Origin: Streptomyces ardesiacus
Lineage (GTDB): Bacteria > Actinomycetota > Actinomycetes > Streptomycetales > Streptomycetaceae
Reading direction: 5' to 3'
NCBI RefSeq assembly: GCF_003112575.1
Contig: NZ_BEWC01000001.1
Location: 1,054,001-1,118,000, forward strand
DNA length: 64,000 nt
The notes beneath the pieces were generated by a model. It saw nothing but the letters and a program-made list of their open reading frames with translations. It had not been told where the DNA came from and ran no database searches. A program made the translations under genes and the position numbers. Of this stretch, positions 42,730 through 52,198 are shown in pieces (position 1 is the stretch's first letter; the number at the start of each line of letters is the position of its first letter).

Positions 42730-43032
42730 GGGCGGGCCGGTGGACCGCCGCCGGTCCCCGGCCTCCTCCCGGGAGCCCGTCCGGCCGCGCATGGAGCGCA
42801 GCGCGAGCAGCAGGACGCCGATGTCGTCCAGGTAGACCGGATCGGGCAACAGGTCCGCCGGGAGCACCAAGTAGAGGACGGCCCCCCAGAAGACCCAGCG
42901 CGGACCCGTGGGAAGACCGGCCCGCCTGAGGTCCCGTCGAGTGCGGACCAGGCGCACCAGCACGGCGAGCGCCGCCGCGAGCACGACCGCCGCGAGCAGC
43001 ACCGCCACGACGATCACCGTGGTCGTGTCCAC
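42712..43032 (-). CDS. DUF1232/YkvA-like membrane protein
   Basis: A 106-residue protein with an N-terminal transmembrane helix (IVVAVLLAAVVLAAALAVL) and the DUF1232 motif VLPADLLPDPVYLDDIGVLL, followed by a second hydrophobic stretch. The signature is typical of YkvA-like proteins of unknown function, often in envelope-associated contexts. The GTG at 43032 has GGAGGAGGGG upstream. The gene lies just upstream of the graspetide genes on the same strand, separated by the nested palindromes; a link is unproven. Confidence 0.72.
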   Translation of the reverse strand: MDTTTVIVVAVLLAAVVLAAALAVLVRLVRTRRDLRRAGLPTGPRWVFWGAVLYLVLPADLLPDPVYLDDIGVLLLALRSMRGRTGSREEAGDRRRSTGPPGDYAA

Positions 43033-43237
43033 ACCGCCCCTCCTCCGGCGCGCGGCACGCGCCTCCCTACCCGGATGCCCGCTCGCGACGGCCGCAAGTC
43101 CGCGGCCGGGGGTCTCTCATCCCTGTGGCCCACCGGAGTGGCACGGCGCGGTGGGCGTGCCTAGTAATGGGCAGCACACAGCGCGAGTCGCATGTCGGGG
43201 ACGCAGGGCGGCCGCACCCCCACCACACGGAGAGATC

Positions 43238-44743
43238 ATGACCACCGGCTCTTCCTCATCCCGCTCGCCCGAGTACGCCATATCCTCCCTGGACGTTCCC
43301 ACCGGGGAGACGACCACGACCACCGGTACGGCGAGACCGCCCGGCAGGGGCACCGGTCCCGACGCCCGGGACACCGAACGTCCGTCGCCCGAGCCGGACG
43401 GCGACCTGTGGGACGTCGACCTCGACGACGACCTCCCCGAACTCGATCCCGACCCCGACCAGCCCGCGCCCGGCCCGGACACCGCCGCCGACGCCCACGA
43501 GGCGGCGCCGCCGACGCACGGCGATCCCGTCGGCGACCTGGTGCGCGCCGCCGTCGCCGACCGGCCTCTGGAGGAGGTCGTCGACCTGATCACGATGCTG
43601 GAGCGGTCGCCGCAGTACGCGCAGGCCACCGTCGACGCGCTCCGCGCGGTCGGTGTGCACCGCTCCGTCGAGGACGTCACCCGGCTGGTCGGCCTGCTGA
43701 CCCGGCCGCCGCGCCCGTCGGACAGCGCGGACGAGGCGATCCGCGCCGCCGCGGAGTGCCGCTCCGTGGAGGACGTGACCCGGCTGATGGCGCTGCTGCA
43801 CCGCACGCCGCTGGAAGCGCACTGCGGACAGGAGGCCGTGCGGGCCGCGGCCACCGGCCGGCCCGTCGAGGAACTGGTCGAACTGATCGGCCGGCTCGCC
43901 GAGGACGGACACGTACGTCCCGAGCAGCCCGACGCCCGGCAGCTGCGCGCGGCGCGGGAAGCGGCCGGTCAGGACGACGGACAGGGGCCGGATGGGCCGG
44001 ACACCCGGCGGCCCGTGGCACGCGACGGCGCGTTCGCCGGAGCGGACCGCCGCGAACGGCGCAGGCCGCCGCTCCGGATCCGCCGGGGACGCGACCGGGA
44101 CGAGGCCCGCGCGGCGCGCGGCCGGGACGGGACTCGCGGAGTTCGCGACCGCGACGAGGCCCGTGCCGCACGGGACCGGGACGACACCCGCGGCGCTCAC
44201 GACCGGGACGAGGCCCGTGCCGCACGTGACCGCGACGAGGCCCGCGCGGCTCGCGACCGGGACAGGGCCCGCGCCACGCGTGAGCGTGCCGAGGCCCGCG
44301 CGGCGCGACGTGCCGTGCGGGGACCGGCCTGGCCGGCCTGGCTCGCCGTCGCCGTCCTGGCCGGGTGCGGCGTGGCCTACTTCCCGCTGCACCGCGCCGA
44401 CGCCTCGGCACCGGCCTACGGAGTGGCCCTCGGCCTGTCGGCCCTCTGCCTGGTGCTGGCCCTGCTGCTGACCGTCAGTCCGGCCGTACCGCTGCTCGCC
44501 GCCGCGGTCGTGGCACCGGCGGCGCTGGCCGCGGCCAAGCTCTACGGCAGCGCCACCCCCTCCGCGCGGGTGTCCCCGGTAACGGACCTCACGCTGGCCC
44601 CCACCTGGGTCGCGGTCGCGGTGGCCGTGGCCGCCTCGCTCGTGGCGCTGACGGCGCTGTGCGTGCGGGTGGCCGTGCCGGCCTCCGCGCGGCGCAGGCC
44701 GCCCCGCCGCGTGGCCGTGGCGAGCCGGGCCGCCGCGGACTGA
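43238..44743 (+). CDS. repeat-rich membrane protein
   Basis: A 501-residue protein of unknown function. After an acidic, low-complexity N-terminus come three to four similar ~27-residue helical units (about 95-225; for example LVRAAVADRPLEEVVDLITM and AIRAAAECRSVEDVTRLMAL). A highly charged block of RDRDEARAA-type repeats spans about residues 284-355. The C-terminal third has four membrane helices (WLAVAVLAGCGVAYFPL and following). The topology suggests a cytoplasmic helical-repeat domain tethered by the charged linker. GGAGAG lies before the ATG. A 21-bp hairpin ends the gene. Confidence 0.75.
   Translation: MTTGSSSSRSPEYAISSLDVPTGETTTTTGTARPPGRGTGPDARDTERPSPEPDGDLWDVDLDDDLPELDPDPDQPAPGPDTAADAHEAAPPTHGDPVGDLVRAAVADRPLEEVVDLITMLERSPQYAQATVDALRAVGVHRSVEDVTRLVGLLTRPPRPSDSADEAIRAAAECRSVEDVTRLMALLHRTPLEAHCGQEAVRAAATGRPVEELVELIGRLAEDGHVRPEQPDARQLRAAREAAGQDDGQGPDGPDTRRPVARDGAFAGADRRERRRPPLRIRRGRDRDEARAARGRDGTRGVRDRDEARAARDRDDTRGAHDRDEARAARDRDEARAARDRDRARATRERAEARAARRAVRGPAWPAWLAVAVLAGCGVAYFPLHRADASAPAYGVALGLSALCLVLALLLTVSPAVPLLAAAVVAPAALAAAKLYGSATPSARVSPVTDLTLAPTWVAVAVAVAASLVALTALCVRVAVPASARRRPPRRVAVASRAAAD
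44089..44300 (+). repeat. degenerate 27-33-bp tandem repeats (RDRDEARAA)
   Basis: A coding tandem repeat in which the codons for R-D-R-D-E-A-R-A-A recur at least five times with degeneracy. It is the most repetitive stretch in the window and could vary between strains by slippage. Confidence 0.7.
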
Positions 44744-44775
44744 GGGCCGGCCGGGCGCGTACGCGTACGGGCAGA

Positions 44776-44820
44776 CGGAAGGGGGCCGCGCCGGGAGAGT
44801 CCCGGCGCGGCCCCCTTCCG
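44776..44820. terminator. bidirectional 21-bp stem terminator
   Basis: A perfect 21-bp stem (44776-44796 and 44800-44820) with a 3-nt loop lies between the convergent membrane protein and molybdoenzyme genes. It is the longest stem found in the window. Confidence 0.85.
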
Positions 44821-44829
44821 CGCTCCCGC

Positions 44830-46959
44830 TCAGACCCCCAGCATGCCCGCGGGATGCCCGTGTTCGAGCAGGGCGGTGAGCACCCGGTCCGGAGTGAGCG
44901 GCAGTTCGCGGAAGCGGATACCGGTGGCGTGGTGGACGGCGTTGCCCACGGCCGCCGCCGAGCCCACGATGCCGATCTCCCCGATCCCCTTGCTGCCCAT
45001 GGGGTTGAGATGGTCGTCCGTCTCGTCGACCCAGTGCGCCTCCACGTCCCCGACGTCCGCGTGCGCGGGCACGTGGTACGACGCCAGGTCGCGCTCGACG
45101 AAGTCGCCGAAGACCGGGTCCATCGTGCTGTCCTCGGTCAGCGCCATGCCCAGGCCCATCGTCATGCCCCCGATGAACTGCGAGCGGGCCGTACGGGCGT
45201 TGAGGATGCGCCCGGCGGCGAAGACGCCCAGCAGCCGGGTCACCCGCACCTCCCCGGAGACGGTGTCCACGCTCACCTCGGCGAAATGGGCGCCGAACGC
45301 GTGCCGGGCGTACGGGCTCTCGGCGTCCGCCTTCCCGGAGGTGTCGGCCTCGGCGGAGATCCCCTCGTCGGGCAGCGGCCCCGAGTGCTCCGCCAGCCGG
45401 CCGGCCAGGCGCGTGCACGCCTCGTGCACGGCCGACCCCCAGGACGCGGTGCCCGAGGAACCGCCGGCCATCGGGGCGAACCCGATGCCGCTGTCGGCCA
45501 CGTCGATCCTCACCCGGTCCAGCGGGGCGCCCAGCGCATCGGCCGCGATCTGGGCGAGCACCGTACGGGCGCCCGTGCCGATGTCGGTGGCGTTGACCCG
45601 CACCAGGAATCCGCCGTCCGGCACCGCCCGCGCCGAGGCGACGCACGGGGAGACCAGCACCGGGTAGGTGGCCGAGGCCACCCCGCTGCCGATCAGCACG
45701 GACCCCTCGGAACGGGAACGGGGGCGGGGGTCGCGGCCCTCCCACCCGAACCGCCGGGCACCCTCGCGCAGACACTCCACCACGTTCCGGCTGCTGAAGG
45801 GCTTCCCGCTGTCCGGCTCGGTCTCCGGTTCGTTGCGGATCCTCAGCTCCACCGGGTCGACACCGAGTTCGGCGGCCAGTTCGTCCATGGCGGACTCGAG
45901 GGCGTACATGCCGGGGCACTCGCCCGGGGCGCGCATCCAGGAGGGCGTGGGCACGTCCAGCGCCGCCACGCGGTGGGACGTGCGCAGTGCCGGGGTGCCG
46001 TACATGACGCGGGCGGGGACCGCGGCCTGCTCCACGAACTCCTTCACCCGCGAGGTGTACGTCGTCACCTCGTGCACCAGGGCGGTGAGCCGGCCGCCGG
46101 AGTCCGCGCCCAGGCGCAGCCGGTGCAGGGTCGGCGCCCGGTGTCCGACCACGGCGGGCAGGTAGCGGCGCGGCAGGGCGACGGTCACCCGCCGCCCCGT
46201 CTCGCGGGCCGCCATCGCGGCCAGCACCACCTCGGGGCGCGGCGTGCCCTTCGAGCCGAAGCCGCCGCCCACGTGCTCGGCGTGCACCGTGATCCGGTCC
46301 TCGGGCAGGTCGAACAGGCGGGCCAGTTCCTTCTGCACCGCCGAGGTGCCCTGGCTGGAGCAGTGCACGGTCAGCCGGTCGCCGTCCCACTGTGCCGTGC
46401 TGGCGTGCGGCTCCATCGGGTGGTTGTGCAGCGGCGGCACGGTGTACGCGACGTCCACCCGGGCCGCCGAGGAGGCGAGGGCGCCGTCCGGGTCGCCGTA
46501 CCCGGTGACGGCCGGGAAACCCCCGTTGGCCGACTCGGGGACGTACGCCTCGGGATGCGAGGCGGTGAGCACCACGTCGTGGGGCTCGGCCTCGTAGGTG
46601 ATCCGGACGGCGGCGGCGCCCGCGCGGGCCGCCTCCAGCGTCTCGGCCACCACCACGCCCACGAACCAGCCCCGGTGCGGGACGTGCGGGCCCTGCAGCA
46701 CGGCAAGGGTCGGGTCGTCGGGAGCGCCGAGGCGGGGCGCGTTCTCGTGCGTGAGCACCGCGAGCACACCGGGCAGCGCGAGCGCCGGCGCGGTGTCGAC
46801 GCCGGTCACCCGGCCGCGCGGGACCGTCGCCGGCACGGGCCAGGCCTGCGCGCGTCCCGGCGCGTCGAACTCGGCGGCGTACCGGGCGGTGCCGGTGACC
46901 TTCTCCCGCCCCTCCCGGCGCTCGACGGGAGCGCCCAGGACGGCATCGGTGGCGGTCAT
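44830..46959 (-). CDS. xanthine-dehydrogenase-family molybdopterin-binding subunit (PaoC/YagR-like)
   Basis: A 709-residue catalytic subunit. HVGGGFGSKG and RAPGECPGMYALES are Moco-contacting family blocks, and the catalytic Glu lies in GSKGIGEIGIVG near the C-terminus. It resembles the aldehyde-oxidising PaoC/YagR group more than xanthine dehydrogenase XdhB. It is the last gene of a three-gene operon with FAD and iron-sulfur subunits. No maturation chaperone (XdhC/PaoD) is adjacent. Substrate not known. Confidence 0.88.
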   Translation of the reverse strand: MTATDAVLGAPVERREGREKVTGTARYAAEFDAPGRAQAWPVPATVPRGRVTGVDTAPALALPGVLAVLTHENAPRLGAPDDPTLAVLQGPHVPHRGWFVGVVVAETLEAARAGAAAVRITYEAEPHDVVLTASHPEAYVPESANGGFPAVTGYGDPDGALASSAARVDVAYTVPPLHNHPMEPHASTAQWDGDRLTVHCSSQGTSAVQKELARLFDLPEDRITVHAEHVGGGFGSKGTPRPEVVLAAMAARETGRRVTVALPRRYLPAVVGHRAPTLHRLRLGADSGGRLTALVHEVTTYTSRVKEFVEQAAVPARVMYGTPALRTSHRVAALDVPTPSWMRAPGECPGMYALESAMDELAAELGVDPVELRIRNEPETEPDSGKPFSSRNVVECLREGARRFGWEGRDPRPRSRSEGSVLIGSGVASATYPVLVSPCVASARAVPDGGFLVRVNATDIGTGARTVLAQIAADALGAPLDRVRIDVADSGIGFAPMAGGSSGTASWGSAVHEACTRLAGRLAEHSGPLPDEGISAEADTSGKADAESPYARHAFGAHFAEVSVDTVSGEVRVTRLLGVFAAGRILNARTARSQFIGGMTMGLGMALTEDSTMDPVFGDFVERDLASYHVPAHADVGDVEAHWVDETDDHLNPMGSKGIGEIGIVGSAAAVGNAVHHATGIRFRELPLTPDRVLTALLEHGHPAGMLGV

Positions 46960-46987
46960 GAAGTCCTCCTCGTGGACGCCGGGTCCG

Positions 46988-47980
46988 TCAGGTCGTGGCC
47001 GGCGGGGCGAGCCGGCCCAGTACGTCCAGGGCCAGCCGGCGGGCCAGCGGCACCTTGTAGGCGTTGTCCCGCAGCGGTTCGGCCGCGGCCAGTTCCAGGT
47101 CGATCGCGTGCTCGAAGGCCGCCGTGGTGGGCGCCGCGCCCACCAGCGCGTCCTCGGCCCGCCGGGCCCGCCAGGGCCGGTGCGCCACCGCGCCGAAGGC
47201 GATCCCGGCGCGCGCCACCACGCCGTCCGCCAGGTGCAGCACCACGGCGACGGAGGCCAGCGCGAAGGCGTACGACGCCCGGTCGCGGGCCTTGCGGTAG
47301 GCCGAGGGCAGTCCGGCGGTGGCCGCGGGCAGGACCACGCCGGTGATCAGCTCGCCCGGGTGGATCTCCGTGTCCCGCTCGGGGTGCATGCCGGGCAGCC
47401 GGTGGAAGTCGGCGGCGGGCACGCTCCGGGTGCCCTCGGGGCCGTGCAGCTCCACGCGCGCGTCGAGGGCGGCCAGCGCCACCGCCATGTCCGAGGGGTG
47501 GGTGGCGACGCACTGGTCGGAGTGGCCGAGCACCGCGTGGTCCCGGTGCACGCCCTGCAGCGCGCCGCAGCCGGTGCCTGGCTCGCGCTTGTTGCAGGGC
47601 TTGGAGACGTCCTGGAAGTACGGGCAGCGGGTGCGCTGCAGCAGGTTGCCGCCGGTGGTGGCGGCGTTGCGCAACTGCCCGGAGGCGCCGGCCAGCAGCG
47701 CCTGGGACAGCGCCGGGTAGCGGTCGCGCACGGCGGGGTGGGCGGCGAGGTCGCTGTTGCGGACCGTCGCGCCGGCCCGTAGCGAGCCGTCGGGCAGCTC
47801 CTCCACGGTGTCCAGCGGCAGCCGGGTGACGTCGACGAGCGCGGCGGGCGTCTCCACGCCGAGCTTCATCAGGTCGACGAGGTTGGTGCCGCCGCCGAGG
47901 TAGCGGGCGCCCGGGTGGGCCGCGAACGCGTCGGTGGCCTCCTCGACGCTGCCCGCGCGTACGTAGGCGAAGGACTTCAC
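46988..47980 (-). CDS. FAD-binding subunit of molybdenum dehydrogenase (PaoB/YagS-like)
   Basis: A 330-residue FAD subunit of the CO-dehydrogenase flavoprotein type. FAD-contact loops are YLGGGTNLVDLMK and ATTGGNLLQRTRC. Between about residues 115 and 160 there are four cysteines (RCPYF, KPCNKR, TGCGAL and SDQCVA), matching the [4Fe-4S] insertion that distinguishes PaoB from XdhB. GTG 47980 overlaps the stop of the upstream 2Fe-2S gene, so the two are coupled. Confidence 0.88.
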   Translation of the reverse strand: MKSFAYVRAGSVEEATDAFAAHPGARYLGGGTNLVDLMKLGVETPAALVDVTRLPLDTVEELPDGSLRAGATVRNSDLAAHPAVRDRYPALSQALLAGASGQLRNAATTGGNLLQRTRCPYFQDVSKPCNKREPGTGCGALQGVHRDHAVLGHSDQCVATHPSDMAVALAALDARVELHGPEGTRSVPAADFHRLPGMHPERDTEIHPGELITGVVLPAATAGLPSAYRKARDRASYAFALASVAVVLHLADGVVARAGIAFGAVAHRPWRARRAEDALVGAAPTTAAFEHAIDLELAAAEPLRDNAYKVPLARRLALDVLGRLAPPATT

Positions 47981-48540
47981 GGGATCACGTCCTCGACCGC
48001 GTCGGCGATGCGGGGGTAGGCACCGCACCGGCACAGGTTGCCGCTCAGCCGCTCCCGGATCTCCTCCCGGTCCAGCGCGACCGGCTCCCCGGAGGGCACC
48101 GCCGGGCCGGTGACGTGGGACGGGTGCCCGGCCGCGGCCTCGGCGAGCGCGCCGACCGCGGAGCAGATCTGGCCCGGGGTGCAGTACCCGCACTGGAAGG
48201 CGTCGCGGTCCAGGAAGGCCCGCTGCACCGGGTGCAGTTCCTCGCCGTCACCGGCGAGACCCTCGACGGTGGTGACCTCGCAGCCGTCCAGGGCGACCGC
48301 GAACAGCAGGCAGCTGTTGACGCGCCGCCCGTCGACCAGGACGGTGCAGGCACCGCACTGCCCGTGGTCGCAGCCCTTCTTGGCGCCCGCGAGACCGAGA
48401 TCCTCCCGCAGGAGGTCCAGCAGGACGCGGCGGTGGTCGACGGTGAGCGTGTGCGGTTTGCCGTTGACGCGGAGCGTGGTCTCCGAGCGGGAGGACTCCG
48501 GTGGGCGGGAAGCGGGGGCGCTCTCGTGCTGGCTGTCCAT
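47977..48540 (-). CDS. [2Fe-2S] subunit of molybdenum dehydrogenase (PaoA/YagT-like)
   Basis: A 187-residue subunit with two [2Fe-2S] clusters: the N-terminal plant-type motif CDHGQCGACTV and the C-terminal FQCGYCTPGQI plus NLCRCGAYPR. It passes electrons from Moco to FAD. The ATG 48540 is preferred; a GTG at 48597 would add 19 residues. No twin-arginine signal is visible in either version, so the complex is probably cytoplasmic, unlike periplasmic E. coli PaoABC. First gene of the operon; GTGA overlap with the FAD gene. Confidence 0.87.
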   Translation of the reverse strand: MDSQHESAPASRPPESSRSETTLRVNGKPHTLTVDHRRVLLDLLREDLGLAGAKKGCDHGQCGACTVLVDGRRVNSCLLFAVALDGCEVTTVEGLAGDGEELHPVQRAFLDRDAFQCGYCTPGQICSAVGALAEAAAGHPSHVTGPAVPSGEPVALDREEIRERLSGNLCRCGAYPRIADAVEDVIP

Positions 48541-48706
48541 GGCGTCGCTGACCTTCCGGGACGGGCCTGGCTCCTGTGCCGTCCGCGTATCCACCACACG
48601 CCGGATGACACGTGAGGGTGCCCTCAGCGGAGCCCCCGCCCGTCGGCGGGCGGGGGCCGAGGCGGCCGGGGCACCGTCTGTGCCCGGGCGTCGCCCTCCC
48701 CGCCCG

Positions 48707-49849
48707 TCAGTCCTCCGCCGGGGGCGGCTCGGACCCGGGGCGGGGGGTGCGGGCGCTGCCGCGGAAGCGTTCCAGGGTGCGGGTCAGTCCGCGCAGCGGG
48801 GACGCCGGGGGTTCGGCCGGTGGCGGTGCGGCCGGTGCGGTGCCCGCCGACTCGCGGTACACGGCGAGGGCCTCGGCCGCCCGTTCCGCCGCCTCCCGGT
48901 ACAGGTCGCGGGACTGTGTCATGGCCTCGAGCGCCTCGGCGTACATCGCCACCAGCTTGCGCTCGCGCTCCAGCTCCTCCCGCAGCGTCAGCAGCCGCCA
49001 GTCCTCCCGCAGCGAGCCGAGCGCCGCCACCCCGTCCTCCGGCAACGGCCTGGCCAGGGCCGCGAAGGACGTCACCGCCGCGATCAGCGCGGTGGGCTCC
49101 GAGCCGTCCAGGAAGACGGTGCGGACCGAGAAGTCACCGGCCGCGTACTCCTCCGGGGCGGGCGTGCCGGGCAGCACCACCGCACCGCCGCGCGGCACCT
49201 GCACGCCGAAGTCCTCCAGGGCCCAGTTCACCACCCGCAACTGCTGCGGCGCGGCACGGTGCTCGACCACCCGGTGCCGCAGACCGGGCGGCAGCCACCG
49301 CACCAGCGGCACCCTGCCGCGGTGGTCCGGGGTCATCGCCTCGTGCACCACCACGTGGATGTTCCACGGGCTGCGTCCCGCCTCCTTGAGCAGCCTGCGG
49401 ACGGCCTTGTCGTCGTCCGGGAGGGTGTTGATCCCCCGCAGCCGCAGCCCCGTGGCGATGTCCCGGTCCCACGTGACGTCGGGGTCGTCCGGCCAGAACA
49501 CGGTGGCCGGGGAGGGCCAGGCCGGGTCCCAGGCCTCCTCGGCCTCCGCGAGCAGCGTCCACTCCTGCCCGCCCGCCGAGGCCGGCTCCAGGATCAGCCT
49601 GGCCCGCACGGTCACGTCCCCGGGAGCCCGCCAGCGCGCCTCGAAGATCCGCGGGCCGGGCGCCCCGGCGATGCCGGGTTCGGCCGCCGGCTCGTCGGGA
49701 GGCTCCAGGAAGTCGTCGACGACGTGGTCGTCCTTGAGCCGTTCCAGCGTGTGCCGGACGGTGTCCTCGGCCGCGGAGCCGACATGGCGGCCGCGAGCGG
49801 CCCACAGCGTGGGCGGATACGTGGGGCGGGCGGTGGGAGAGGTCGGCAT
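48707..49849 (-). CDS. hypothetical protein with predicted C-terminal coiled coil, 380 aa
   Basis: I do not recognise the family. Residues 1-250 are a mixed alpha/beta soluble region (DTVRHTLERLKDDHVVDDF, then several tryptophan-rich beta segments such as EARWRAPGDVTVRARL). Residues about 265-330 are strongly heptad-like (LREELERERKLVAMYAEAL) and likely a coiled coil. The tail is proline-rich and disordered. ATG 49849 has only a weak ribosome-binding site. No catalytic motif is visible. Confidence 0.6.
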   Translation of the reverse strand: MPTSPTARPTYPPTLWAARGRHVGSAAEDTVRHTLERLKDDHVVDDFLEPPDEPAAEPGIAGAPGPRIFEARWRAPGDVTVRARLILEPASAGGQEWTLLAEAEEAWDPAWPSPATVFWPDDPDVTWDRDIATGLRLRGINTLPDDDKAVRRLLKEAGRSPWNIHVVVHEAMTPDHRGRVPLVRWLPPGLRHRVVEHRAAPQQLRVVNWALEDFGVQVPRGGAVVLPGTPAPEEYAAGDFSVRTVFLDGSEPTALIAAVTSFAALARPLPEDGVAALGSLREDWRLLTLREELERERKLVAMYAEALEAMTQSRDLYREAAERAAEALAVYRESAGTAPAAPPPAEPPASPLRGLTRTLERFRGSARTPRPGSEPPPAED

Positions 49850-50044
49850 GGGTCCATCGGGCAGCAGGGGCACGGACGTAGGCAAGTATTGTCGCCGCAG
49901 GTCAGCCGAGAGCACAGGGGGTGCGCCGACCGGGCGTGCCGCGGCGCGGCGCACCGTGCGGCCGACCGGGCCACGGGTGCGGGGTGGGCGAGGGTGGGCA
50001 GGAAGCAACCCGACCGACCGTACGGCACGACAAGGAGCGACCTG

Positions 50045-50839
50045 ATGAACATCGACCTCGGCGGACGCACCGCACTGGTGACGGGATCCTCGCAGGGCAT
50101 CGGGGCGGCGATCGCCGCCGGGCTGGCCCGGGCCGGCGCCACCGTGGGCGTCAACGGGCGGGACGCCGGCCGCCTGGAGGAGAGCCTCGGGAAGCTGCGG
50201 GCCGAGGTGCCGGACGGCGCGTTCGTGCCGGTCGCGGCCGACCTCGGCACCGCGGAGGGCGCCGAGCGGGCCCTGCGGGCGCTGCCCGACGTGGACATCC
50301 TCGTCAACAACCTCGGCGTCTTCGGCGCCGCGCCCGCGCTGGAGATCGACGACGACGAGTGGCGCCGCTACTTCGAGATCAACGTCCTCGCGGGCGTCAG
50401 GCTGACGCGCGCCCATCTCCCCCGGATGAGGGACCGCGGCTGGGGACGGGTGCTCTACATCGCGAGCGACTCGGCCGTCGTGATCCCGGCCGAGATGATC
50501 CACTACGGCGTCTCCAAGACGGCCCTGCTCGGGGTCGGCCGCGGCTTCGCCAAGGAGGCGGCGGGCAGCGGGGTCACGGTGAACTGCGTGATCGCGGGAC
50601 CCACCCACACCGAGGGCGTCGAGGACTTCGTGTACCAGCTCGTCGACCGCGACCTGCCCTGGGACGAGGCACAGCGCGTCTTCATGCGCGAGCACCGGCC
50701 GCAGTCGCTCCTCCAGCGGCTGATCGAGCCCGAGGAGATCGCCAACCTGGTGGTCTATCTCAGCTCACCCCTCGCGTCCGCCACCACCGGCGCCGCGGTC
50801 CGGGTGGACGGCGGCTACGTCGACTCGATCCTCCCGTAG
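50045..50839 (+). CDS. SDR family oxidoreductase
   Basis: A 264-residue short-chain dehydrogenase: TGSSQGIG near residues 14-21, NNLG for NNAG, catalytic Y154/K158 in YGVSK, and the C-terminal GAAVRVDGGY. AAGGAG lies before the ATG. Cytoplasmic; substrate unknown. It is divergent from the hypothetical gene upstream and convergent with the YihY gene. Confidence 0.88.
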   Translation: MNIDLGGRTALVTGSSQGIGAAIAAGLARAGATVGVNGRDAGRLEESLGKLRAEVPDGAFVPVAADLGTAEGAERALRALPDVDILVNNLGVFGAAPALEIDDDEWRRYFEINVLAGVRLTRAHLPRMRDRGWGRVLYIASDSAVVIPAEMIHYGVSKTALLGVGRGFAKEAAGSGVTVNCVIAGPTHTEGVEDFVYQLVDRDLPWDEAQRVFMREHRPQSLLQRLIEPEEIANLVVYLSSPLASATTGAAVRVDGGYVDSILP

Positions 50840-50869
50840 TCCTCAGTCCTCAGTCCTAGGTTTCAGCCG

Positions 50870-52009
50870 TCAGTCCGCCCCCTCGTCCTTGCCTCCGCCC
50901 TCGCCCTCGCTCCCGTTCCCGTCCCCGCCCTCGTCCCCGGCCGCGCGCCGCCGGTCCGCCTCGTTCCAGGCCCGGGTGTCGCGCGGCTCCACGTACGGCT
51001 CCTCCCCGGGCGGGAACCCGCCGTCGATGACCCGCTGCCGGGCCAGCTCCGCGTCGAACTCCAGGCCGAGCAGGACGGCCAGGTTGGTGACCCACAGCCA
51101 GACGAGGAAGACGATGACGCCGGCCAGGGTGCCGTAGGTCTTGTTGTACGAGCCGAAGTTGGCCACGTAGACGGCGAACCCGCCGGAGGCGACCAGCCAG
51201 ATCAGCAGCGCGACCAGGCTGCCCGGGGAGACCCACCTGAAGCCCCTGACCCGGGCGTTCGGCGCGGCCCAGTACAGGATCGCGATCATGAAGGCGACCA
51301 GCAGGACCAGCACCGGCCACTTGGCGATCGACCACGCGGTCAGGGCCGTGTCGCCGATTCCCAGCGCGGTGCCCGCCTGCCGGGCCAGGCTCCCGGTGAA
51401 GACCACGATGAGCGCGCTGACCACCGCGAGCACGAGCAGCACCACGGTCAGGGCCACCCGCAGCGGCAGCACCTTCCACACCGGGCGCCCCTCGGGGACG
51501 TCGTAGACCGCGTTGGCGGCCCGGATGAACGCGGCGACGTAGCCGGACGCCGACCAGACGGCACCCAGCAGACCGACGACCGCCAGCGCGGATCCCAGAC
51601 CCGCCTTGGCCCGCAGCTGCTCCACCGCGTTCGTGAGCACGTCCCGCGCGGAACCCGGCGCGAGCTTCTGGATGTTGTCCAGCACCTCCTGGGTGGCGGA
51701 CGCCCCGGCGATGCCCAGCAGCGACACCAGCACCAGCAGGGCCGGGAACAGCGCCAGGATCCCGTAGTAGGTCAGGGCCGCGGCCCGGTCGGTCAGCTCG
51801 TCGTCCTTGAACTCGGCCAGCACGCGCCGCAGCAGCGCGGACCAGGAACGCTTCGGCAGTTCGGCGGGGGAGTCCGGGGCGGCGTCCTCGGTGGCGGCGT
51901 CCGGGCCGAAGTCCCCGTCCGGCCGCCCGGAGACCGGCGGGTGTGCGGACTCGTCCGGCGGTGCGTGCTTCGGGTGCTTCCCGTGACGGGAGAAGTGCAG
52001 TCGGGCCAT
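50870..52009 (-). CDS. YihY/BrkB-family membrane protein
   Basis: A 379-residue inner-membrane protein. After a disordered N-terminal stretch, the family block DRAAALTYYGILALFPALLV is followed by about six membrane helices, and the tail is acidic and disordered (Asp/Glu/Gly-rich, GDGNGSEGEGGG). BrkB was once linked to RNase BN by mistake; the true function is unknown. It is convergent with the SDR gene and divergent from the roadblock operon. Confidence 0.88.
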   Translation of the reverse strand: MARLHFSRHGKHPKHAPPDESAHPPVSGRPDGDFGPDAATEDAAPDSPAELPKRSWSALLRRVLAEFKDDELTDRAAALTYYGILALFPALLVLVSLLGIAGASATQEVLDNIQKLAPGSARDVLTNAVEQLRAKAGLGSALAVVGLLGAVWSASGYVAAFIRAANAVYDVPEGRPVWKVLPLRVALTVVLLVLAVVSALIVVFTGSLARQAGTALGIGDTALTAWSIAKWPVLVLLVAFMIAILYWAAPNARVRGFRWVSPGSLVALLIWLVASGGFAVYVANFGSYNKTYGTLAGVIVFLVWLWVTNLAVLLGLEFDAELARQRVIDGGFPPGEEPYVEPRDTRAWNEADRRRAAGDEGGDGNGSEGEGGGKDEGAD

Positions 52010-52198
52010 GCCCCCCGGGTTGCCCGTCCCGGCGCGGGCACGCTCGGCCACTCGTGCGGGGCCGCGGCCGAACCACGCAGTATGCCGCACCGCGGGCACG
52101 TTCCTCTGGAAAATGCCAAAGGTCTCACCGGATGCGTGCACCTTCCGTAGTGTCGTCGTCACGTTCGCGGTACAGCCGTGCAGGGGAGGGGATCCGGC

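Noticed and set aside
50839..50870. Short direct repeats AGTCCTC near the SDR stop
   Set aside because: Three imperfect copies of seven bases are too short and imperfect to be a repeat element or attachment site.
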